Shown here: piece after piece, positions 57,174 through 64,000 of the stretch | Layout of the letters: each line of letters starts with the position of its first letter | How positions within the stretch are numbered: the first letter of the stretch is position 1 | Source of the DNA: Zavarzinella formosa DSM 19928 | Lineage (GTDB): Bacteria > Planctomycetota > Planctomycetia > Gemmatales > Gemmataceae | Assembly: GCF_000255705.1 (NCBI RefSeq) | Contig: NZ_JH636439.1 | Location: forward strand, 203,376-267,375 | Reading direction: 5' to 3' | Length of the DNA: 64,000 nt | Notes under the pieces: generated by a model | The model's input: the letters and a program-made list of their open reading frames with translations, nothing else | What the model was told of the DNA's origin: nothing | Databases searched by the model: none | Translations under genes and position numbers: made by a program

Positions 57174-60100
57174 ATGGTTCCAACCTCGTTTACTCGCAAG
57201 TTCCTGATCGTGCTGGCCTTCGTGGTCTGCATATTCTACCTTGCCTTCCGACTGCTCTTCACCATCAACATGTCAGGACCGTATGCGATCACCGCATCCG
57301 TCCTCCTTTATGTGGCCGAGTTGTTCGGCATCTTCAACTTGTTCCTCTTCTTCCTGCAAGTGTGGGAAGTCTCCGAGCCGCCGGCCCAGCCAGTTCTTGA
57401 GGGACGCACGGTGGACGTGCTCATCCCCACCTACAACGAAGACGTCTCCCTGTTGCGAGCGACACTCGAAGCCTGTGTGCGGATGGATTATCCGCACAAG
57501 ACTTACGTGCTGGACGACGGTCAGCGTCCGGAGGTCGAGGCTCTCGCCCGCGAACTCGGCATCCTATACATCAAGCGTCCGGACAACCGGCACTTCAAGG
57601 CCGGGAACCTGAACAACGCCTTCGAGCGGACCGACGGTGAATTCGTCGTGATCCTCGACGCGGACCACGTTCCCGAACCGCACTTCATCACCCGGTTGAT
57701 CGGTTACTTCCGGGATGAACGCCTCGGCTTCGTGCAAACGCCGCACGCCTTCTACAACTTCGACTCTTTCCAGGCCCGGCTCGACCACAAGAACCGAAAG
57801 TATTGGGAAGAAGGTCACTTGTTCTATTACGTGATCCAGCCGGGCCGCAACCACTGGGAATGCCCGATCTTCGCCGGATCGGCCGCCATGTTCCGTCGCG
57901 GCGCCTTGCGTGACATCGGGTTGATCGCCACCGAAACCATCACGGAAGACTTGCACACCGGCCTGCGGATGAACGCCAAGAAGTGGCGTTCGGTGGCCAT
58001 CACCGAACGTCTCGTCGCCGGTCAGGCCGCCCCGGATATCACCACTTTCCACGCCCAACGGCTGCGGTGGGGAACTGGCAACCTGTCGATCATGAAGTTC
58101 GACAATCCGATCTTCACCAAGGGACTGACGTTCACCCAACGACTCTGTTATCTCGGGTCCATGCTCCACTGGGCGAGCGGGCTTTTCAAGCTCATCATCT
58201 ACATCACACCGATCGCCATGCTCTTCTCGGGCGTGCCGCCGGTGCGGGAATTTACCCGCGAACTGTTGATTATCACCTTGGTGTACCTGCTCGTTTCGCT
58301 CACCACGATGAAGATCGTGAGCAACGGGTACGGGTCGATCATCAACTCCGAACTGTTTGCGATGGTGAACTTCTGGACGCAGATGAAATCAACCTTCCGG
58401 GCCATCTTTGGCATCGGCAGTCGCAACTTCGGCGTGACGGCCAAGGGGGCCGCCGCCGTTCGGCAACGACAGCAAAAATCGGTGTGGCCGTTTATCCGTC
58501 CTCAGACGTATCTGATTATCCTCAGCGTGCTGGCGTTGTTTTGGGGCTGGAGCCGCCCGATCCTCGGCATCTCGGATGACTGGTTCAAGCCGGTGGTTCC
58601 CACCATCTGGGTGTTGATCCACTTCTGGCTGGCTTACAAGGTGACGCAACGGGCCTTCTGGCCGGCTGATCGCCGACTCACCACCCGGCACGTCGTGCAC
58701 GTCCCGGTGGAATACGAAACCGCCCTCGGCTCGTCGGCCCCGCCTCGCTACGGCGTGACGGTTGACTTGAACGACACCGGGATGGCCTTCGTGGCCTATG
58801 AGAAGTTCAACGCCGGGGACATTCTGCGAGTGATCATCCGCGGGGCCGGTGAAGTTATCAAGTGCAAGGGAGAAATCCGCACGGTCAACGAATTGACGCG
58901 GGGAAGCCAAGCCGAGGGTGTTCGCTATGGCGTGCAGTTCCTCAACCTGACCTCGCCGCAAGTCGACGCCCTGAACCGGCTCTGTCTGCATTACGGCGTG
59001 CCCCGGATGTACAGCGAGTACGAAAAGAACCGTGGCGGCGTGTTTGGCGCCTTCACCCGGTGGCAGGGTCGCGGTCTGGCCCAGCGCCGGATCGAACATC
59101 GCAATCAGTATCACATGCCGATCATCGTCAACAGCGGTGTGACGGAAGACACAGCCCAGTTCAGCACGACCGAAGACCTCACCCGGACGGCCGTGGCCGT
59201 GATGTTGGAACACGACATTCCGAAGAACACACAGATCGGCTACCTGATGTCCACGCCGATGGGCGACATCCGGGGCACGGCCCGCGTCATGCGGACCAAC
59301 CCGGAACAGTATGGCGGCAAGACCTACCACCGGTGCGTGCTGGAGTTCAACGATTTCGAGGCCCAGGGCCGCACGACGCTAAACATCATCGTGAACCCGA
59401 ACGACGCCCGGCCGATGACACAGGCCCTCAAGCCCGACCGTCGCCCGATCCTCGTGAAGATGGCCGGGCCAACGCTCGTGGCCGTGCTGATCGCCATTCC
59501 GCTGATCCTGGCCCAGAGCGGGATCTTCCAGTTCTACCACAAGGATGACTACATCCTGCGGAACATCAGCAAGAAGAACAAGGACCAACTCACCGCGACG
59601 GATGAAACCGAGGTTAAGCGAATCTTTGAATCGACGATGAAGGACAGCAACCCCACGACAGACCGCTTGGTGTTGCTGATGAACGCCTTGAAGGTTTATA
59701 ACCTCAAGCAGGACCAGCTTTCGGTGGCCGAACGACTGGCCACTCGAAACACGTCCGACCTGACCCTGCAACAGTCGCTCATCTACGCCCAGATGCACGC
59801 GAACCGATACGAAGACGCGAAACTGACCTACGAAACCCTGATGGAAAAGGCCAACAAGCTTCGTCCGGAAGATCGGCTGGCTCTCAAGCTCTCCGGGGCG
59901 CGGGTGGCCGAGGGCGAGGGGAATTTGAAGACAGCCGTGGAACGTTACAAAGAACTGTACGCAGACAATCCCGATTACTTCTTGGAAAGAGGTCAGGCCG
60001 GCGCGGTTCCGCTTCGCCGGGAATACGCCGGGGTGCTTATCAAGGCCAATCAATACGAAGACGCCAAGGTTGTGTTGGAATCTGCTCCCCCGGAAGATAT

Positions 60101-63100
60101 CGAAGCCCGCAAGATGCTGGTCGCCAGTTATTTGCTGCAAGGACGGCGCTATGCGGCTGACGAATCGCTGCCCGAAGCAACGCGGAATGACAAGTCGGCG
60201 TCCGAGTATGCCAAGGCTGACGAACAGGTAACCAAGCTGCAGAACTTTACCGTGTCGAGGCCCGGCCAGTCGCTCTCAGAGGCCGAGCGTGCATCGCTGT
60301 CCGATACCGCTGAGAAAATGCGGGCCGATGTGTTCATGGCCAAGCAATCCTACACCAACGCCGAAGCCATCATTCGGAAAATGGCGACCCTGTCCAACGC
60401 CGATCCGGCTTTCGCCGACCCGGACTTGCAGCGCCGGTTATACCAAGCCCAGCTTGGCAACAAAGACAACATTGGGGCCATGACGGGCTTTCAATCCCTC
60501 CTGCAACGGAAGGACTTGCCCGATGCGGTGAAACTAGACGCTCAGCGAGGGTTTTTGGACGCTTCCTCCGATGTCAGCGTGCAGGTTGATGAAAAGACCA
60601 AACAAACGGCGATTGAGATTTACAACGAATGGTCCGCCAAGCCGATTGACGACGCGGTTTATCTGGCCCGTCTCGGCTGGGTGCTGCAACGATCCAAGGA
60701 ATTCGACAAGGCCACCCGGGCGTTGGAACTGGCCAAGGACAAGGAGCCGAAAAACTTGGACATTCGCAAGCAATACGCGAATATCCTGCTGGCTTCGGGC
60801 AATCTTGACCTCGCCGCCGACGCCTTGAAGGGGATTAACGAGTTCAAAGCCCAGGAAACGATGGCGAGCCAGTATTTCAAACGCGATGATCTCAGCAAGG
60901 TCGTTCTTGTGTTGAGGTCGATTCTGAACAATTACAAGGTTGGCGACCCGAACAAGGACGGAACCAAGGTAACGGCCGACGATATGCGGAGGGTTGAATT
61001 GATCATGGGCAAGGCCCTCACGCTGGTGGCCCTTCGCACCACCCCCGAAACGGGGCCGAAGACCGCCTTCCTCCCGGCCATTGAGCATTACGAAAAAGCG
61101 GTCAAGACATACCCGACCGACCGGCAGTTCCCGGCTTTCCTGGCTCACACAAAGCTGTTTGCGGCCGACCGCACCAAGGACGCCAAGGACTATGCGGATG
61201 CCTTGAAAGGCTTCGAGGAAGTCATCTCCAAAGGACAGTGGAATGCGGACCCTGTGGCCGCCCGCGATCCGGCGAACAAGGATGTGGACTTGGCCATGAA
61301 GTCCAAAGTCGAGGCGGGCTTTGTGGATGCCGCCGCCGGTTTGCTGGGACGCACCCCGGAGGGAACGAAGGCGCAGCTCACGCCCGAACAAGTGAAGATC
61401 GCCCAGCGTCTTGCTGCCGAACGGCTTGCGGACAAGATCACCAACGTGCGGGTGGACAGCCGCCTGGCATGGGTGCTGGCCAAGTCGGAAGATCCTCTGG
61501 CCGTCACCCAGGCCAAAGAACTGATGAACCGGGCGTTGGCGGCCAAGCCGGTCGATGCGGAAGATCGGAAGGAACTGGCCGACACATTTGCGGCCGCGAA
61601 GGAGTATGGCAAAGCCGCGGACTTGTTGAAAGATTCGGCCAAAACTTACGAAGACCGCAAGAAACTGTTTGAACTGTACGCTGGTGCCCGCGAATGGAAG
61701 CAAGCCGCCGACGAGATGAAGCTGGCGCAAGCCCTGCCCGGCATCAAGGATGCGGACCGCAAAGAAGCCAGCAAGAACCTGGCCAAAGTGACCGCTTGGA
61801 GCGGCGAACACAAGGAGGCTCTGGCGCTCATTGAGAAGGCGATTGCGGAAGATCCGACCGATACGAAGATGAAGGCATTCAAGGCCGACGTGACGTTGTG
61901 GTCCAGGGATTATGACGGGGCGTTTGACTTATACCAGAACCTCCGTCGGCAGAATCCGACTGACTTGGAAATCACGAAGGGGTATCTGAACGCGGCCGCC
62001 AAGACGACCAAACCGCTCAGTGAAGTGGAACGACAAACCATCATGGCCCTTGCCGAATCCACAAAATCGCCCGAGGCCGACGATGCCTTGTTACAAGCTC
62101 GCCTGGCCGAAGTGTTGTCCGTGAAGTTCGAGGACAAGCTGACGGAAAAGGCCAGAGATTTGGCGATCAATGCCTTCAAGAAAAAGCCGAAGGACCACAT
62201 TATTCGCAAGGAGATCGGAACGATTCTGGCGAGCAAGAACATCGCCTTGTTTAAAGAAGCCGATGACATGTTCGCCGGGACCGAACTGACCGGGGATGAA
62301 CGCAAGACTTATATTTCGATCGCCTCGCAGGCCGAGAACTTCGAGGCCGCCCGGCGACAGGCCCGGATGTATCTGGCCGAGCAAGTGCCCGGCACGCCGA
62401 AGGAACGGGAGGCCCGCCGGTTGCTGGCTGACGTGCTGACTTGGAAGGGCGATTACGAAGAAGCCCTGGCGATTTACGAACGGATGCTGGCGGTCAAGAA
62501 CGAAGACAAGGATCTTCGGGTGGACCTTGCCGAGGTGAACCGCTTCTGGCAGAACTATCCGGTTGCCCTGCAACTGTATGCGAAACTCCTGACCGAGCAG
62601 TTCGATAACGAACAGATGTGGATCGGCTTCATCGACGCGGCCTCCAGCGCCCCGAAGATCGAAAGCCAGAAGGAATTGCTCCTGAAGGTCTATGATCGGT
62701 ATCACCCGGCCCTGAAGGACGCCCGGCGATTGTCGCGGCTGGCGTGGGTGATGTTGCGTCTCGGCGAGGCCGGCAAGGCAAACCTGTTGCTGACGCGGGC
62801 CGTGGCGACCAATCCGCCGCAACCGGCCGTCCGCAAGGAACTGGCCGGGGTGCTGGCCGCCGCCGACCGTCGGGTGGAGGCCATCGAGATGCTGACCCCG
62901 CCGTTCGTGTTCGGCACGCTGGACATCAAGGAAATCTTGAACCTCACGGACCTGTTGACGGCCGAAAGCCAACTGAAGGAAGCCGAAGCCCAACTGGCGA
63001 AGGTGGTGACCGATAGGTCCGACAAGAAGTACCGGCTGCGTTACGCCGAAGTGCTGCTGTGGAACAACAAGTACGCGAAGGCCCAGGAGATTTTCGTCAA

Positions 63101-63809
63101 ACTGATCGCCGAGTTCCCCGAAGACGAAATGATTCAACTGCGGCTGGCCCAGACGTACCTGTGGTCCAAGGACTACCCGACGGCTCTCCGGCGATACACG
63201 GACCTGCTGGCCCTGCGGCCGACGGCCACCCGCCGGGAGGACATGATGGCCAACCCGGAAGTGTGGCAGGGTTACATTGATGCGACGGCCGGAGCTGTCG
63301 GCGAATCGCTTCGGGAGTTCCCGCGACGCAACATTGGCCCGTTGCTCTCGACCTTCCAACGCGATCAGGTGTTCAAGGCCTATGACTACATCACGACGGT
63401 GCAGGCCAAGATCATGGGGGAAAACAAGACGCAAATGGACAAAATGTTGGCCCTCGCCACGGACAAAGACCCGACCTATGAAGTCCGCCGGAAACAATTG
63501 CAGGCCAAGAATGACGTGCGGGTGAAGGGGTTGGCCGAAAGCATGGGCCGGTTGGGGCTGATGCTCGGCTTGTTGGGCGACCGCGACCGCAGCACCGGGG
63601 CGTTCGGAGCGGCTCTCGCCATCGACCGAACCAACCGGGATGTCTGGTTGCAATATGCCCAAGCCCTCACCGCCCTTGGTGATGACAGACGGGCGATGAC
63701 TGTGTTCGACTGGCTGCTGGCCACGCGGGACACAACGTTGCCCAACCCGAACCCAGTGAATTCCAACTTGCTCACGCCGGAGGCGGCGAACCCAAGCAAG
63801 CTGAGGTAA
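57174..63809 (+). CDS. Cellulose-synthase-like GT2 with two PilZ-like domains and TPR
   Basis: 2211 aa. Membrane helices near residues 6-65 lead into a BcsA-type GT2 domain: LDDGQRPE (Asp114-115), LDADHVPEPHF (Asp162, Asp164), TETITEDLHTG (Asp259) and QRLRWGTGN (Gln295-Trp299), i.e. the D, DxD, TED, QxxRW set, then more helices. Two PilZ-type regions follow (about 497-610 with RRLTTRH and DLNDTGM; about 637-740), so c-di-GMP control is likely. A further membrane helix near 762-780 is followed by ~1400 residues of TPR-like repeats (YEDAKLTYETLMEKA, YEEALAIYERMLA, ALRRYTDLLALRP), probably periplasmic, like BcsC or AlgK. The polysaccharide made is not known; beta-glucan is the best guess. Weak ribosome-binding site. 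Confidence 0.9.
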   Translation: MVPTSFTRKFLIVLAFVVCIFYLAFRLLFTINMSGPYAITASVLLYVAELFGIFNLFLFFLQVWEVSEPPAQPVLEGRTVDVLIPTYNEDVSLLRATLEACVRMDYPHKTYVLDDGQRPEVEALARELGILYIKRPDNRHFKAGNLNNAFERTDGEFVVILDADHVPEPHFITRLIGYFRDERLGFVQTPHAFYNFDSFQARLDHKNRKYWEEGHLFYYVIQPGRNHWECPIFAGSAAMFRRGALRDIGLIATETITEDLHTGLRMNAKKWRSVAITERLVAGQAAPDITTFHAQRLRWGTGNLSIMKFDNPIFTKGLTFTQRLCYLGSMLHWASGLFKLIIYITPIAMLFSGVPPVREFTRELLIITLVYLLVSLTTMKIVSNGYGSIINSELFAMVNFWTQMKSTFRAIFGIGSRNFGVTAKGAAAVRQRQQKSVWPFIRPQTYLIILSVLALFWGWSRPILGISDDWFKPVVPTIWVLIHFWLAYKVTQRAFWPADRRLTTRHVVHVPVEYETALGSSAPPRYGVTVDLNDTGMAFVAYEKFNAGDILRVIIRGAGEVIKCKGEIRTVNELTRGSQAEGVRYGVQFLNLTSPQVDALNRLCLHYGVPRMYSEYEKNRGGVFGAFTRWQGRGLAQRRIEHRNQYHMPIIVNSGVTEDTAQFSTTEDLTRTAVAVMLEHDIPKNTQIGYLMSTPMGDIRGTARVMRTNPEQYGGKTYHRCVLEFNDFEAQGRTTLNIIVNPNDARPMTQALKPDRRPILVKMAGPTLVAVLIAIPLILAQSGIFQFYHKDDYILRNISKKNKDQLTATDETEVKRIFESTMKDSNPTTDRLVLLMNALKVYNLKQDQLSVAERLATRNTSDLTLQQSLIYAQMHANRYEDAKLTYETLMEKANKLRPEDRLALKLSGARVAEGEGNLKTAVERYKELYADNPDYFLERGQAGAVPLRREYAGVLIKANQYEDAKVVLESAPPEDIEARKMLVASYLLQGRRYAADESLPEATRNDKSASEYAKADEQVTKLQNFTVSRPGQSLSEAERASLSDTAEKMRADVFMAKQSYTNAEAIIRKMATLSNADPAFADPDLQRRLYQAQLGNKDNIGAMTGFQSLLQRKDLPDAVKLDAQRGFLDASSDVSVQVDEKTKQTAIEIYNEWSAKPIDDAVYLARLGWVLQRSKEFDKATRALELAKDKEPKNLDIRKQYANILLASGNLDLAADALKGINEFKAQETMASQYFKRDDLSKVVLVLRSILNNYKVGDPNKDGTKVTADDMRRVELIMGKALTLVALRTTPETGPKTAFLPAIEHYEKAVKTYPTDRQFPAFLAHTKLFAADRTKDAKDYADALKGFEEVISKGQWNADPVAARDPANKDVDLAMKSKVEAGFVDAAAGLLGRTPEGTKAQLTPEQVKIAQRLAAERLADKITNVRVDSRLAWVLAKSEDPLAVTQAKELMNRALAAKPVDAEDRKELADTFAAAKEYGKAADLLKDSAKTYEDRKKLFELYAGAREWKQAADEMKLAQALPGIKDADRKEASKNLAKVTAWSGEHKEALALIEKAIAEDPTDTKMKAFKADVTLWSRDYDGAFDLYQNLRRQNPTDLEITKGYLNAAAKTTKPLSEVERQTIMALAESTKSPEADDALLQARLAEVLSVKFEDKLTEKARDLAINAFKKKPKDHIIRKEIGTILASKNIALFKEADDMFAGTELTGDERKTYISIASQAENFEAARRQARMYLAEQVPGTPKEREARRLLADVLTWKGDYEEALAIYERMLAVKNEDKDLRVDLAEVNRFWQNYPVALQLYAKLLTEQFDNEQMWIGFIDAASSAPKIESQKELLLKVYDRYHPALKDARRLSRLAWVMLRLGEAGKANLLLTRAVATNPPQPAVRKELAGVLAAADRRVEAIEMLTPPFVFGTLDIKEILNLTDLLTAESQLKEAEAQLAKVVTDRSDKKYRLRYAEVLLWNNKYAKAQEIFVKLIAEFPEDEMIQLRLAQTYLWSKDYPTALRRYTDLLALRPTATRREDMMANPEVWQGYIDATAGAVGESLREFPRRNIGPLLSTFQRDQVFKAYDYITTVQAKIMGENKTQMDKMLALATDKDPTYEVRRKQLQAKNDVRVKGLAESMGRLGLMLGLLGDRDRSTGAFGAALAIDRTNRDVWLQYAQALTALGDDRRAMTVFDWLLATRDTTLPNPNPVNSNLLTPEAANPSKLR

Positions 63810-63842
63810 CAGGTTTGAGTGAACTCAGGGAGGGACTCGTGG

Positions 63843-63876
63843 GGGACCGGGCTTCAAAGCCCGGTCCCTTGTTTTT
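63843..63876 (+). terminator. Rho-independent terminator after glycan-synthase gene
   Basis: GGGACCGGGCTT and the complementary AAGCCCGGTCCC (63843-63868) form a 12-bp stem around 2 nt (the real loop opens to 4 or so), followed by TTGTTTTTT. It ends the long transcript 33 nt after the stop. The remaining 63877-64000 shows no feature I can support. Confidence 0.9.
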
Positions 63877-64000
63877 TGCGCCAGCCAGCCGCCACTTCGA
63901 GGATTGTGGCCGCATAAGACTTTTGCCCGGATCGCGCTTGCCCCGACGCTCGGATCGTGGTAAGTTTGATGAAGATTGAACTCTCCCCCGCATCCGTTGG

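Overview
The window is a GC-rich (high-50s % by eye) bacterial chromosome segment that looks like a planctomycete, most likely the Gemmataceae. Lineage markers are a DUF1559-type secreted protein, a Uma2-family nuclease-like protein, a DUF1580-like small HTH protein, an ECF-sigma operon feeding secreted proteins of unknown function, runs of secreted paralogues, and tyrosine recombinases of planctomycete type. This assignment is inference from gene families; no rRNA is present.

Layout. (1) 80-2627: three tandem small secreted paralogues and a convergent antibiotic-biosynthesis-monooxygenase-fold protein. (2) 2782-4062: a scar with an ISAs1-type transposase fragment and a decayed tyrosine recombinase whose frame runs into a 42-bp copy of a tRNA-Val 3' end. 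(3) 3926-14575: an integrated element of about 10.6 kb bounded by that 42-bp copy and by the intact tRNA-Val(GAC) gene. It carries its own integrase, a prim-pol/ATPase replication protein followed by iteron-like repeats and an AT-rich stretch, several small regulators and zinc ribbons, an HK97-type major capsid protein and a second virion-like protein. I see no terminase, portal, protease or tail genes, so it resembles a phage satellite or a very reduced prophage. (4) 14671-16478: a Gfo/Idh/MocA oxidoreductase and a sparse regulatory stretch. (5) 16479-26174: a defence island on one strand: a type III-like restriction subunit (res), a beta-class DNA methyltransferase (mod) with a low-GC central block, a DarT/DarG ADP-ribosylation toxin-antitoxin pair, and a UvrD-type helicase with an N-terminal RelE-like domain. 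(6) 26293-30966: metG, Uma2, a GT9 glycosyltransferase, a Maf-like protein, Trm112. (7) 31010-35138: an operon on the minus strand (ECF sigma factor, membrane protein, two secreted proteins). (8) 35205-40880: pxpB, a DnaA-family protein, a prenyltransferase-repeat protein, a small membrane protein, an RsmC-like methyltransferase and a DUF985 cupin. (9) 40940-49124: an RND efflux operon with one lipoprotein adaptor and two different HAE1 permeases, an MdtABC-like layout. (10) 49413-56426: a ceramidase-fold secreted enzyme, then a minus-strand operon folE - FAD/Fe-S oxidoreductase - moaD - PII protein, and a divergent agmatine deiminase. (11) 57174-63809: a 2211-residue fusion of a BcsA-like glycan synthase, two PilZ-type domains and a very long TPR domain, closed by a strong terminator.

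How the parts fit. The tRNA-Val locus has accepted at least two integrations and lies about 1.9 kb from the defence island, so 2.7-26 kb reads as one accessory region inserted into an otherwise ordinary chromosomal neighbourhood. The most interesting candidates are the capsid-bearing minimal element with its putative origin, the layered R-M/DarTG/RelE-helicase island with apparent target-recognition exchange, and the synthase-PilZ-TPR fusion.
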